From: Fibrisoma limi BUZ 3
GTDB lineage: Bacteria > Bacteroidota > Bacteroidia > Cytophagales > Spirosomataceae
Assembly (NCBI RefSeq): GCF_000296815.2
Contig: NZ_CAIT01000005.1
Coordinates: 667,567 to 731,566, forward strand
Reading direction: 5' to 3'
Length of the DNA stretch: 64,000 nt
Shown piece after piece: positions 52,175 to 61,722 of this stretch. The position numbers and the translations under genes were made by a program. Position 1 is the stretch's first letter. Each line of letters begins with the position of its first letter. The notes beneath the pieces were generated by a model. That model did not search any database. It was not told where the DNA came from and saw only the letters and a program-made list of their open reading frames with translations.

Positions 52175-54355
52175 ATGATACGCATCTACTCAATCGGTCT
52201 TATTCTCCTTACAGCGCTGTTGCTGTTGCCGCTCACGGTCTTTGCCCAGAAGACCCGCGTCCATGGAACAGCGACGTACAACGGTATTCGCCCGCTGGCT
52301 AACGTCAATATCTCCCTGGACGGCACCTACGACGGTGCCACCACCGATGACAAAGGTCAGTTCGCGTTTGAAACCGAGGAAAAAGGCCTGTTTACCGTAG
52401 TTGCTAAAGTCACCGGCTTTGTCAACGTAACGCAACCAGTCGAACTGAACGGCGCTGCCAGTCTGGCCATCAACCTCGTGTTCACAACGAAAGCCGTTAC
52501 GCTGAACGACGTAACGGTACGCCCGCGGCTGTTCGATCTGACTGATAAAAACAAGTACACGGTGCTAAGTCCGCTGGACGTCCTGACAACCGCTACGGAT
52601 GGCAATATTACGTCGGCGCTTAAGACCATGCCGGGGGCTCAGCCCGTTGGTGAGAGTGGCGATTTGTTTGTGCGGGGCGGCACCGGCACCGAAACCAAGG
52701 TGTACATTGACGGTTTGCTGGTCAACAACTTCACCTACAGCAGTCCGTCCAACATGGCCGCCCGCAGCCGCTTTGCACCGGGCATGTTCAAAGGAACGTT
52801 CTTCTCGACGGGCGGCTACTCCGCCCCATACGGTCAGGCGCTGTCGTCGGCGCTGATCCTCGAAACCGAAGAGTTGCCGGTGAAAAGCAGCGCCGAACTG
52901 ACCATTTCGCCCATCATGACCGGTGCGAACCTTGAAAAGCTCAGCCGCGACAAAAAGACCGCCTACGGTGGGGGAGTCAGCCACACGACCCTAGGTTTGT
53001 ATAATATGCTGGCACCGGGTGCGGTTCTATTCACTAAAACGCCCCGCTTTTGGGACGGTAATGGCTTCGTCAGGCGGCAGTTGAACAACGGCGGAATGCT
53101 CAAATTTTTCATCAACGGCGGTATCAGCGCTGTGGGTCTCGACCGGCCGAATCTGGACTACGATGGTGTGATCAACAACATTCGGCTAACCAACCGGAAT
53201 CTGTATACGAACCTGACGTACCGCCAGCACCTGAGCGGTGGCTGGAAGTGGCAGGCCGGGCTTTCGTACGGCCACAACAGCGACCTGACTAGCGTAGCCG
53301 CTCGGGTTGACGGCGGCTTCCGGCCGGATTCGCTGGTGCGGCAGGCCGATCAGTCGTCGCTGTGGCAGGCACGCAGCGTATTTTCCAAACTGATTCTGGA
53401 CCGTACCCGCCTGTACGTCGGCACGGAGTTGCAACGGATCAGTGAGCAGCGGAATAGCAGCCGCTACGTCGATACGTTCCTGGCCCAGTTTGCCGAAACC
53501 GAATCGTATCTGACCGACCGGCTGTCGGCGCGGATTGGGCTGAGGCTCGAATATTCGTCGGTGCTGCGGCAAGCCAACGTGGCTCCCCGGCTGGCGCTTG
53601 GGTACAGCACCGGAACGAACGGGCTGCTGTCAGTGTCGTACGGCCGGTTTTACCAGAAACCTGAGCGGCAGTTTCTGTGGCAGACTACCGATTTAGGATA
53701 CGCCAGGGCAGATCATTACATCGCCAGCTACCAGCAACTGGCCAACGACCGGACCTTTCGGGCGGAAGCTTATTACAAACGCTACAACAACCTGATCCGG
53801 ACAACGCCGACCCCGGAAAACAGCGGCTGGGGCTACGCCCGCGGAGTCGAGGTGTTCTTCCGGGACAAGAAAAGCATCAAGGGAGTCGATTACTGGCTGT
53901 CGTATTCGTTTCTGGACACGAAGCGGCAGTTTCTGGATTACCCAACGGCCGTACAGCCCTCGTTTGCCGCCCGGCACACAGCCTCGGCCGTCGTGAAGCG
54001 CTTTTTTTCCGGGATTCAAACCAACATTGGCCTGTCCTACACCTACGGCTCAGGTCGCCCGTATGCCAACCCGAACCGTCCGGCCGATTCATTCATGACC
54101 GACCGGACCCCTGCTTACCACAACCTCGGCCTGAGCATTGCCCACCTGATGAGCATTCGCAAAGCGCAATCGGTGCTGGTGCTCACGGTCAGCAATGCAC
54201 TGGGTAACCGGCAGGTATTCGGCTACACCTACTCAGCCCGACATCCGGAGCGCCGGGAAGCCATTGTACCTACCAATAACCCCTTCATATTCGTCGGCAT
54301 GTTCGTCACCCTCGGTGCCGATCGTCGGCAGGAAATCATCAATAGTCAACTGTAA
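52175..54355 (+). CDS. TonB-dependent receptor
   Basis: A 726-residue outer-membrane receptor. The signal peptide ends TVFAQ. Residues about 25-105 form a carboxypeptidase-regulatory-like domain (GTATYNGIRPLANVNISLDGTYDGA), then a plug with ALKTMPGAQPVGESGDLFVRGGTGTETKVYIDGLLVNNF, and a beta-barrel of about 500 residues. It is short for the family and has no SusD neighbour, so it may import siderophore- or cofactor-sized ligands; the ligand is unknown. A possible promoter (TTG 52108-52110, GATGTTTG 52132-52139) precedes it. It lies between the LytTR gene and an exported TPR-like gene 33 bp later. Confidence 0.92.
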   Translation: MIRIYSIGLILLTALLLLPLTVFAQKTRVHGTATYNGIRPLANVNISLDGTYDGATTDDKGQFAFETEEKGLFTVVAKVTGFVNVTQPVELNGAASLAINLVFTTKAVTLNDVTVRPRLFDLTDKNKYTVLSPLDVLTTATDGNITSALKTMPGAQPVGESGDLFVRGGTGTETKVYIDGLLVNNFTYSSPSNMAARSRFAPGMFKGTFFSTGGYSAPYGQALSSALILETEELPVKSSAELTISPIMTGANLEKLSRDKKTAYGGGVSHTTLGLYNMLAPGAVLFTKTPRFWDGNGFVRRQLNNGGMLKFFINGGISAVGLDRPNLDYDGVINNIRLTNRNLYTNLTYRQHLSGGWKWQAGLSYGHNSDLTSVAARVDGGFRPDSLVRQADQSSLWQARSVFSKLILDRTRLYVGTELQRISEQRNSSRYVDTFLAQFAETESYLTDRLSARIGLRLEYSSVLRQANVAPRLALGYSTGTNGLLSVSYGRFYQKPERQFLWQTTDLGYARADHYIASYQQLANDRTFRAEAYYKRYNNLIRTTPTPENSGWGYARGVEVFFRDKKSIKGVDYWLSYSFLDTKRQFLDYPTAVQPSFAARHTASAVVKRFFSGIQTNIGLSYTYGSGRPYANPNRPADSFMTDRTPAYHNLGLSIAHLMSIRKAQSVLVLTVSNALGNRQVFGYTYSARHPERREAIVPTNNPFIFVGMFVTLGADRRQEIINSQL

Positions 54356-54388
54356 TCAATCACAAATCCAATAACCCAATTTACAACT

Positions 54389-55048
54389 ATGAAAGCGCTT
54401 GTTATTACCCTCATCAGCCTTGTTACGTTACCTTATACGACATCGGCTCAAAGCGATAAGTACCAGAAAGCGATGGAAAAGAACCTGGCCCAGTTTGATA
54501 CGGCACGCACGGCATCCTCACTGATTGGCTTGATGAACAATTTTGACCGGATTGGCGCGGTCGAGAAGTCGCAATGGCTGCCCTATTATTACGCCGGGAT
54601 GTGCGCCATGAACCTGGCCAACAAGGAGAAAGATAAAAGCCAGATCGACAGTTGGGCCGACAAAGCCGAAGTCTACGCCAGCCGGGCCGACTCGCTCAGC
54701 CCGAACAACTCAGAAATATCGTGCCTGAAAGCAACCATTCACTTTGCTCGCATCAACGTCGACTTCATGAGCCGCGGACCCAAATATTCGGCCCTTGGTG
54801 CGGAGGCTTTGCAACTGGCATTGAAACAGAACCCGAACAACCCGCGTGCTATGGTTGTGCTGGCGCAGTTGAAACGTAGTGCTCCCGAAGGGTTCGGTGG
54901 CGACAAGGCGATGGCCTGCCAGTTAGCGGCCAAAGCAGCCCGGATCTTTGAGCAGACGCCGGCGGGCAACACCATCAACCCGACGTGGGGGCAGAGCAGC
55001 GCTCAGGCCCTGCTGAAGAAATGCGAAGAGCCGACCGCGCAGAAGTAA
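54389..55048 (+). CDS. Exported TPR-like helical protein
   Basis: A 219-residue protein with a signal peptide ending TTSAQ. The mature part is helical, with TPR-like pairs: KSQWLPYYYAGMCAMNLANKEKD, VYASRADSLSPNNSEISCLKATIHFA and ALQLALKQNPNNPRAMVVLAQL. It is probably a periplasmic scaffold or partner of the receptor just upstream, with which it is likely co-transcribed. The family is not otherwise known to me. Signal peptide and frame are clear. Confidence 0.82.
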   Translation: MKALVITLISLVTLPYTTSAQSDKYQKAMEKNLAQFDTARTASSLIGLMNNFDRIGAVEKSQWLPYYYAGMCAMNLANKEKDKSQIDSWADKAEVYASRADSLSPNNSEISCLKATIHFARINVDFMSRGPKYSALGAEALQLALKQNPNNPRAMVVLAQLKRSAPEGFGGDKAMACQLAAKAARIFEQTPAGNTINPTWGQSSAQALLKKCEEPTAQK

Positions 55049-55127
55049 CCGAAGGTGCCAGCTCCTGCTTAGAGAGTGGCCTGGAACACTTCTGTATTGG
55101 TGGAATGCAGTTGCAACGAAAAAACGT

Positions 55128-55179
55128 GAGCGATTCCAACGGAATGACAGCCTCAGGAGTCATGCTGTTGGAATCGCTC
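55128..55179. repeat. Long nested inverted repeat before the lipoprotein at 55185
   Basis: GAGCGATTCCAAC (55128-55140) and GTTGGAATCGCTC (55167-55179) are perfect inverted copies. Inside them ATGAC (55144-55148) and GTCAT (55159-55163) pair again. The hairpin ends 5 bp before the next ATG, so it could mask the ribosome site. It could also terminate transcription from the upstream gene. Confidence 0.6.
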
Positions 55180-55184
55180 ATGCC

Positions 55185-55544
55185 ATGAAAAACATATTGG
55201 TTATTCTGATGGTCACAGTCATGCAGGCGTGCCACCCCAACGACGGAGCGGACTGCCTGCCCTATGTGGGGCGAGTATACGGTACCGGCTGTAGCGCAGT
55301 AGCCGTTAAAGTCCTTAACAGAGAGGTCAATTCGAGGATCCCGACAGGTCAGAACTCATTTGAGAATAATGTCATTGAGCTTCTGGGAATACCAGACACT
55401 GTACGAGCCGGCCAACCGTTTTATTTTGACTTCAGAGATGTTCAGCCACAGGATGAGGCTCCTCCCTGTCAGGCTATTTTTGCAGCCGCTTCCCGAAAAG
55501 TTGTGTTGACTCGGTTTGGTTACACGCGCTGCGACATCCCGTGA
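55185..55544 (+). CDS. Small lipoprotein of unknown function
   Basis: A 119-residue protein with a short lipoprotein signal (MQAC-HPND, Cys16). The mature part holds four more Cys in pairs (C-L-P-Y, G-C-S-A, P-C-Q-A, R-C-D), suggesting disulphide bonds in the periplasm or outside. VLNREVNSRIPTGQNSFENNVIELLGIPDTVRAGQPFYFDFRDVQ reads like a beta-sandwich. No family is recognised. The region 55545-55735 after it shows no gene. Confidence 0.65.
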   Translation: MKNILVILMVTVMQACHPNDGADCLPYVGRVYGTGCSAVAVKVLNREVNSRIPTGQNSFENNVIELLGIPDTVRAGQPFYFDFRDVQPQDEAPPCQAIFAAASRKVVLTRFGYTRCDIP

Positions 55545-55739
55545 TTTTCCGCTGCTCAAAACAGGTGATTACGGCAATACACTAAGAAAATGACTAACGC
55601 ATGAACATGAATTAGCCATTTTCCTTTATCTAAGGCTGTCAATATGATTTCGTCAGCACAGTGTACTAGTATAATGGTTCATTCTTTCTACACAGCTTCC
55701 CTAATATAACAATTCTCCAAAGATTCAACACAGCCATGA

Positions 55740-56088
55740 TACCTGTTGCTATCTTTGTGCGTGTCTCCACTAGAGGACAGGATTACGCCGGCACCGGCGG
55801 ACCGGCTTTGATTATCTACGCAAAGCAACGAAGGAGTTTCCTGTTGACCTTCTCGCACCCGATTGGCTTTATTCAAAGCTAAATTCAACCTCTCCAAATA
55901 TCCGTTCTGTTTCCAGCGATAGAGCAGGGGCGCCGGAGCGATAGTAACAGACAGCTGGACCTGCAGGAAAGCTTGCAGGGAGATTTCGCCATTGACATCG
56001 CACCGGCGAACCGGCCAGTGAGCAAGATGTACAGAATAGCATCAACAACTTCCCTTATCGCCAGTCGACACTTGCGTTGGACTGGCAA
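55740..56088 (-). pseudogene. Decayed IS5-family transposase fragment
   Basis: Two minus-strand frames join into an IS5-type transposase N-terminal region. The first (56088 to about 56010) has VQRKCRLAIREVVDAILYILLTG. The second, shifted by one base, has APAPLLYRWKQNGYLERLNL, then ALNKANRVREGQQETPSLLCVDNQS, a strong match to Cytophagales IS5 transposases. The catalytic DDE part, the C-terminus and terminal repeats are missing, so it is a dead remnant. It marks the boundary between ordinary envelope genes and the minus-strand block to the right. 56089-56270 holds nothing else clear. Confidence 0.75.
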
Positions 56089-56270
56089 TAATTAAGTGAT
56101 AACATGTCCCGGCGGGGAACCGCACGGAGCGTCTACGGTCCGCCGTTGCGACCGTCCGCGGCTGCGGTCAGGGGCTGATACAAGGTCACCATACCTTACT
56201 TTGTTTCGCAACATGAAGAAAAGCAGGCGCTTATCTAATTCTAATCCAGCTCTAAATCCCAAACATACTT

Positions 56271-57497
56271 TTAACTTGAAGGACTACTGGCAAAACGGGA
56301 AGCAATCGTTGGTGGATCATCGACAGGGACGAAGGACCCTAGTTGATCAGTAAGAATTACTGCTAGGCTGGTTGCTGCACAGAGCACCAGTAGAAGCACC
56401 GGGGAGACCCATGGTGCAGCCAATACTAGGGTAGAGCCTATCGTTAATCGTATACTAATCTTCAGCTTGGTGTTGGGCTTACTTTGCCCATTAGCCCACA
56501 GATTAACCAAGGCCAGAAGCCCTGTAATTATATAGCAGCCGCCCACGCCGATTCCAAGTAACCAACTAGTGAGGGCTAAGCCGGGCTTTGGGTAAATAGT
56601 TAAGGCCAATCCCACCCCGCTTATTAAAAGAAGTAGGGTCAAGGGCAGATGAAGATAAAGCCATGACCAGAAAGGGCCGGTGCGTTGATGTTCACTGAGG
56701 GCCTGCGCAGGCGAATAATATACGTAGTCAAAGTAGGAAGCCCACAGACCCAGTAAGATTATTCCCGCCAGCAATGTCTGGCATACGCTATCCAAACGGA
56801 AACCTCTCTGATACAACTCCATGACAATACCAGATGCGACCTGCGCGAGCATCAATGTAGTGAACGTGGCCACCCGACCTGGCAGGTGACGAGCATCAGG
56901 GGGGAAGCGTCTTTGCAAACGTAGCCCACCCGCTACTAAGGGAGTGAGTGTCTCCACCGCTAAGGCCAGCCCCCACAAGTAATAACTACCTGGAGCTGGT
57001 ACCAGACCAGCCCCAACCCAGCAGGCCAATCCCAGACAAATGCCGATCTGCACATGGAAGATAAAAGGCCGGGCAACCGGTACATACTGCCGGGCACGGA
57101 TGTATTTGAGATAGAGTAGGACGCGTAAGCCGAAGTACGTACAAACGAATATCACCGTGGCCTGGTGGCGAAGTAAGGCAGTTTCTATGGCGGCCGCCAT
57201 AATTAGTAGTCCCAGCAACTCCACGGCGGTGAATAAAAACTCAATCGGGTCGTTGTCCACGCTGAATCTATTGGCATAAAATGTTAGCCCATGCCATAAC
57301 CACCATACGGGTACAAGCAGTAATAGTAAGTGTCCTAATGCGTCCAGGCTGGGTTCAGCGAGCAGGCGCCTGACTAAATGCCCGAGTATAACCACGAAGG
57401 CTAAGTCGGTTAGTAGTTCAATACGCGCAGGTGTGCGCGGGCCCGGCGGATCGGTAGTTCTCAGACGAGGTACGTTGTCAGGCGAAGGCGGATTCAT
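56271..57497 (-). CDS. LtrA-like (low temperature requirement A) membrane protein
   Basis: A 408-residue protein with about ten or more membrane segments. The N-terminal helix signature RIELLTDLAFVVILGHLVRRL is the LtrA pattern (ELFFDLVFV-like), followed by WWLWHGLTFYANRF, YVPVARPFIFHVQIG and a late GSTLVLAAPWVSPVLLLVL. The family was first seen in Listeria cold growth; its biochemical role is unknown. It stands 62 bp beyond the aldehyde oxidoreductase genes on the same strand and may share their transcript. Confidence 0.85.
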   Translation of the reverse strand: MNPPSPDNVPRLRTTDPPGPRTPARIELLTDLAFVVILGHLVRRLLAEPSLDALGHLLLLLVPVWWLWHGLTFYANRFSVDNDPIEFLFTAVELLGLLIMAAAIETALLRHQATVIFVCTYFGLRVLLYLKYIRARQYVPVARPFIFHVQIGICLGLACWVGAGLVPAPGSYYLWGLALAVETLTPLVAGGLRLQRRFPPDARHLPGRVATFTTLMLAQVASGIVMELYQRGFRLDSVCQTLLAGIILLGLWASYFDYVYYSPAQALSEHQRTGPFWSWLYLHLPLTLLLLISGVGLALTIYPKPGLALTSWLLGIGVGGCYIITGLLALVNLWANGQSKPNTKLKISIRLTIGSTLVLAAPWVSPVLLLVLCAATSLAVILTDQLGSFVPVDDPPTIASRFASSPSS

Positions 57498-57558
57498 GGC
57501 TAGTTCTTAGCATTTCCCTAAATCCATTCGATGAACGGGATCAACGAATCGCAACGAC

Positions 57559-59904
57559 TTACTGTGTTTTCCGCAGGGCTTTTAGCACCTTGTCGGGCGT
57601 AATGGGTAGCGAGGTCAGCCGATGACCAATAGCGTGGAAAATGGCGTTACTGACGGCTGCGCTGGTTCCTACAATCGATACCTCGCCCAGGCCCTTCACG
57701 CCCATAGCGTTGATATATCGATCCTCCTCGTCAATGAATGCTACCGTCATTTCGGGGATATCGGCGTGGACGCACACGTGGTAATCCGCCAGGCTGGCGT
57801 TGGTATAGCGGGCTAGGTGCGGGTCACGCACGGTGCCCTCCATTAGGGCCGCTCCGATGCCAAAAATACTGCCTCCTATAACCTGGGAACGGGCCGTCAT
57901 GGAATTCAGAATGCGCCCAGCCGCCACTACACTTACCCAGCGCGTCACATGCACCGTGCCTAGCTCGGTATCTACCTCTACTTCGCAGAAATGCGCACTG
58001 AAGGAGTGCATCGAGTGACTGGCTGCGTCATCTTTCTTGGCTTGGGGCGTATTCAGCGTCGCTTCGGGCGACTCGTAGCTGCTGCCGTAATGCCCCGTCG
58101 CTACTCCTTCCAAGTCATCCAGACCGATGCGTTGCATCAGGGTGATGAAAGCTTCGCCTTTGGTCGAATCGGCCTTCAATTGAAGCCGGCCTTTCACAGC
58201 CTCCACGTCGGCTGGCTTAGCTTTGTAGACGGGCGAATGTTGGTCGGCAATCGCTAGCTTGATAAGTTTTTGCCACACGTCCTGAGCGGCCAGGAAAACG
58301 GAAGACGACACCGTGCCAGCTGCCCGGGACCCGCCCGACATGGCTGTGGTGGGCAACGCGCTATCGCCCAGCTCGAAGTACACGTTTTCGGGAGCTATAC
58401 CCAGGGAGTCGGCCGCTACCTGCGTGATAATGGTATACGTACCCGTGCCCAAGTCAGTGGCAGCGGCCTGCACCAGGGCGTGACCATCGGCATACAGTCG
58501 TACGCGGGCGTTGCCTTGGGCGTCGTGTACCGGGTAGGAGCCCGAAGCCATGCCCCAACCAACGAGTTTGTTTCCCTGACGAGTTGCACCGTTTTTGGGG
58601 TTGCGCTTGCCCCATCCGAACAATTCCGCGCCACGCTCGTAGCACTGCTTCAAGCTTTTGCTGCTCCAGGGTTTACCCGTACCGGGGTCTTTGTCAGCAT
58701 GGTTCAACAGTCGAATAGCAATCGGATCAAGCCCCACCTGATACGCTAAATCATCCATGGCGCACTCGATGGCAAACGAGCCAGGAGCTTCGCCGGGGCC
58801 GCGCATATAGGTAGAGGTCATGACATTAGCCCGGGCTAGCTTCACCGAGGCATCAAAATTCGGGCAGGCGTAAAGCATGTGCACAATCTTGCTGTTCATT
58901 TCAGCGTAGTTGTCCCAAGGCGAGGTCGTTGAAATTTTTTCGTGGAGCAGAGCAAGTAATTTACCCTCCTTAGTCGCACCCAAACGCAGGGTTTGCTGCT
59001 GGTCCTCACGATGGCCCATGCTGGTAAACATCTGTGGCCGCGTCAGCACCAGCTTCACCGGTCTGCCAACGGCTTTGGCGACCTGCGCCGTCAGTACCGT
59101 GTGAGGCCACATCGTGAGCTTACTGCCAAAGCCTCCGCCAAGGAACTTGGTGACCACCCGAACGTTGTCGGGTGGCAGACCCAGCATGACGTACAGCGCT
59201 TTGTGCGTTGAGGCTATGGCCTGCGTGGTGTCATATACCGTCACGCGATCAGCTGCTTCCCAGTGAGCAATGGTAGCCCCCGGCTCCATGGGGTTATGGT
59301 GGTTGGTGGCATGCTGGCAGGTAAGCGTCAGTTGCACCGGAGCGTTGGAAAAGGCCGCCTGAGCATCCCCGCGCTTGGCTGGTACCTGAGCAGCCGCGCC
59401 CTCAGTTGGAGTGAACAGTTTTGCCTGGGTATCCCGATAGGAAACCACGGGCGTTTCCGCAACAACGGACACCTTTAATAGTGCGGCCGCATGCTGAGCG
59501 TGCTCCAGTGTATCGGCCACCACAATGGCTACCGGCTGTCCGGCGTAAAAAATCTGGTCGGAGGTTAGCGGTGTAAAGCTCATCTGCATGGCCAGCGCGA
59601 TCTTCTTTTTGCCTTCTGATGTGCTAGGCGTCTGCGCCAGTGGGGGTAGATTAAGGTGCGTAAATATGCCCAATACGCCCGGTATCCGTTTGGCTGCACT
59701 ATCGTCAAAACCCGTGATACGACCCTTCGCTACGTCGCTGGTTTTGATCACGGCATGAGCCAGATCGGGTAGCTGGTTGTGCTCGGCCGAATACACGGCT
59801 GCTCCCATCACTTTAGCTCGCCCATCGACTCGGACCAGTGGCTTGCCCACAACGTCCGATGAGGATTGCTGATCAGCAAACGTGGGGTTATTAGTTGGAT
59901 TCAT
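57559..59904 (-). CDS. Molybdopterin-binding large subunit of aldehyde oxidoreductase (PaoC/YagR type)
   Basis: A 781-residue xanthine-dehydrogenase-family Mo subunit. It starts VGKPLVRVDGRAKVMGAAVYSAEH, and has cofactor loops GGGFGSKLTMWPH and MRGPGEAPGSFAIECAMDDLA, DLGTGTYTI, GGSRAAGTVSSS, and the active-site E741 in VKGLGEVSIVG. It needs molybdenum cytosine dinucleotide and oxidises aldehydes to acids. It has no signal peptide and is expected to be carried across by the Tat-tagged small subunit. It is the third gene of the operon (61638 to 57559). No XdhC-type maturation gene is in the window. Confidence 0.94.
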   Translation of the reverse strand: MNPTNNPTFADQQSSSDVVGKPLVRVDGRAKVMGAAVYSAEHNQLPDLAHAVIKTSDVAKGRITGFDDSAAKRIPGVLGIFTHLNLPPLAQTPSTSEGKKKIALAMQMSFTPLTSDQIFYAGQPVAIVVADTLEHAQHAAALLKVSVVAETPVVSYRDTQAKLFTPTEGAAAQVPAKRGDAQAAFSNAPVQLTLTCQHATNHHNPMEPGATIAHWEAADRVTVYDTTQAIASTHKALYVMLGLPPDNVRVVTKFLGGGFGSKLTMWPHTVLTAQVAKAVGRPVKLVLTRPQMFTSMGHREDQQQTLRLGATKEGKLLALLHEKISTTSPWDNYAEMNSKIVHMLYACPNFDASVKLARANVMTSTYMRGPGEAPGSFAIECAMDDLAYQVGLDPIAIRLLNHADKDPGTGKPWSSKSLKQCYERGAELFGWGKRNPKNGATRQGNKLVGWGMASGSYPVHDAQGNARVRLYADGHALVQAAATDLGTGTYTIITQVAADSLGIAPENVYFELGDSALPTTAMSGGSRAAGTVSSSVFLAAQDVWQKLIKLAIADQHSPVYKAKPADVEAVKGRLQLKADSTKGEAFITLMQRIGLDDLEGVATGHYGSSYESPEATLNTPQAKKDDAASHSMHSFSAHFCEVEVDTELGTVHVTRWVSVVAAGRILNSMTARSQVIGGSIFGIGAALMEGTVRDPHLARYTNASLADYHVCVHADIPEMTVAFIDEEDRYINAMGVKGLGEVSIVGTSAAVSNAIFHAIGHRLTSLPITPDKVLKALRKTQ

Positions 59905-59958
59905 AAGCCTAAAGGAGTATTGAAACGAAGTAGATTAGGGCAGAATGCACTAGTTCAT

Positions 59959-60945
59959 CTAGGCGTTTGCCACGGTTTCCAGTGCGCGTACCAGCGTGTT
60001 TTGAGCTAGTTCTATTTTAAAGGCATTTTCGCTTCGCGGTTTGGCGTTCTGGAGCGCGGCAGAGGCAGCATCTTGAAACGTGGCTCGGTTGGCTGGCGCT
60101 CCTGTTAACACTTTTTCGGCGGCTGGGCTGCGCCAAGGCTGAGCACCTACGCCACCCAGGGCTACCCGCGCCGAGCGAATGATACCATTCTGTACATCAA
60201 GACCTACGGCCGCCGACGCCAGGGCGTACGCGTAACTGGTCCGCTCGCGCACTTTCAGATAGGTCGAGTGCTGAGCGTGGGTGGCGGTCGGTATGAGTAC
60301 AGCTACGATCAGTTCGCCCGCTTCCAGTACATTCTCACGATGTGGAGTATCGCCGGGTAGCAGGTAAAACTCGTTGATGGGCACTTGGCGCTGTTTGCCC
60401 TTTTGATTCTGCAAAATAAGCACAGCATCGAAGGCCAGCAGTGCCACCGCCAAATCGCCAGGGTAGCTGGTCGTAATGCAACGTTCACTGGTGCCGAGAA
60501 TCGCCATGTTGTGGTTATCGCCGGTGAGGGCAGGGCAGCCGGAACCGGGCTGGCGCTTATTGCAGGGGAAGGCAGCGTCGCGGAAGTAACCGCAGCGGGT
60601 ACGTTGTAGTAAGTTACCACCGATGCTGGCCATATTGCGCAGCTGCGCCGAGGCCGCTAGCAATAATGATTGCGACACGGCCGGGAACTCCTGTACAACA
60701 AGCGGGTTTTCGCCTACAGTACTCATTCGCTCCATAGTTCCAATGCGAAGCCCGTCCTTGGTTTGCTCAATGCCTTTAAAGGGCAGAGTGTTGATGTCGA
60801 TCAATAGGGGCGGAGCCGCCAGGTTGGCCTTCATTAAATCGAGCAGCGTCGTAGCGCCAGCCAGATACACTGCCCCTGGCTGATCGTTCATCAAGTCCGC
60901 AGCTTCTTTAGCCGTACTAGCCTTGGCATAGTGAAAGTCATTCAT
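59959..60945 (-). CDS. FAD-binding medium subunit of aldehyde oxidoreductase (PaoB type)
   Basis: A 328-residue subunit. The FAD site is YLAGATTLLDLMK near residue 28 and ASIGGNLLQRTRCGYFRD near 107. The C118, C128 and C137 segment (FPCNKRQPGSGC) is the extra [4Fe-4S]-cluster insertion known from E. coli PaoB, absent from ordinary xanthine dehydrogenases. It passes electrons from the Mo subunit to FAD. It sits 54 bp before the Mo subunit gene and after the 2Fe-2S gene, the usual PaoABC order. Confidence 0.93.
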   Translation of the reverse strand: MNDFHYAKASTAKEAADLMNDQPGAVYLAGATTLLDLMKANLAAPPLLIDINTLPFKGIEQTKDGLRIGTMERMSTVGENPLVVQEFPAVSQSLLLAASAQLRNMASIGGNLLQRTRCGYFRDAAFPCNKRQPGSGCPALTGDNHNMAILGTSERCITTSYPGDLAVALLAFDAVLILQNQKGKQRQVPINEFYLLPGDTPHRENVLEAGELIVAVLIPTATHAQHSTYLKVRERTSYAYALASAAVGLDVQNGIIRSARVALGGVGAQPWRSPAAEKVLTGAPANRATFQDAASAALQNAKPRSENAFKIELAQNTLVRALETVANA

Positions 60946-61041
60946 GGGTAACTAGCTTGACCGGTGACACGTAAGATAAGTTGTTGATGATACGGAACGG
61001 GCAACGTCTCAGAACGATACGATTGAGTTAGGCGTCGTGTA

Positions 61042-61638
61042 TTACTGGCTGGACGCCACTTCTCGTATGGCCGCCAGGATATTGGGGTAAGCGCCACATC
61101 GGCAAATATTCCCACTCATCCATTCTCGACATTGATCATCGGACGTAGCGTGGCCTTCCCGTATGCAGGCTACGGCGCTCATAATCTGCCCCGGTGTGCA
61201 ATACCCGCATTGAAAACCATCGTGCTTGAGGAAAGCCTCCTGCATGGGGTGTAACTGATCGCCCTTAGCCAGCCCTTCGATGGTTGTAATCTGCTTACCC
61301 TGCTGCATGATCGCCAGCGTAAGGCAAGAGGTGATGCGCTCACCATCTACGTGGACGGTACAGGCTCCGCACTGACCGTGATCACAGCCTTTTTTGGTCC
61401 CCGTTAGGTGCAGATATTCCCGCAACGCATCAAGCAAGGTCGTACGGGGCTCTGCGCGTAGCGAGTAAACTCGGCCATTAATGCGTAAAGACAGCTCAGT
61501 AGCGCCCTGCACTAGGGTAGGGCCGGGCGCTGAGGGTTCAGCCTGATTCATGGGTGCCAGCGTCAGTCCAGCCAAGCCAGTGGTTTGTTTGATAAAGGTT
61601 CGCCGTGAGCTGCTGCCCGGAGACCATTCAGATGCCAT
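61042..61638 (-). CDS. Tat-exported 2Fe-2S subunit of aldehyde oxidoreductase (PaoA type)
   Basis: A 198-residue iron-sulphur subunit. The N-terminus has the twin-arginine motif S-R-R-T-F-I-K (residues 11-17) and a hydrophobic stretch, so the complex is periplasmic. The two clusters are shown by GCDHGQCGACTVHVDGERITSC and CGYCTPGQ...ICRCGAYP. It is the first gene of the three-gene operon. PaoABC of E. coli oxidises aromatic and other aldehydes to protect the cell; the same role is inferred here. Confidence 0.94.
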   Translation of the reverse strand: MASEWSPGSSSRRTFIKQTTGLAGLTLAPMNQAEPSAPGPTLVQGATELSLRINGRVYSLRAEPRTTLLDALREYLHLTGTKKGCDHGQCGACTVHVDGERITSCLTLAIMQQGKQITTIEGLAKGDQLHPMQEAFLKHDGFQCGYCTPGQIMSAVACIREGHATSDDQCREWMSGNICRCGAYPNILAAIREVASSQ

Positions 61639-61722
61639 AGCGGTAGGGAAATGGATGAACTAATGGAAAGGTAACCGGAAGCCCGTCGCGCTCCGCGTCC
61701 TGGAGCGCGAAGGAGCTTAGGT

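Noticed and set aside
56100..56270. GC-rich stretch before the LtrA gene as a possible structured RNA
   Set aside because: No stable extended pairing or T-run was found by eye, and it lies next to transposon debris.
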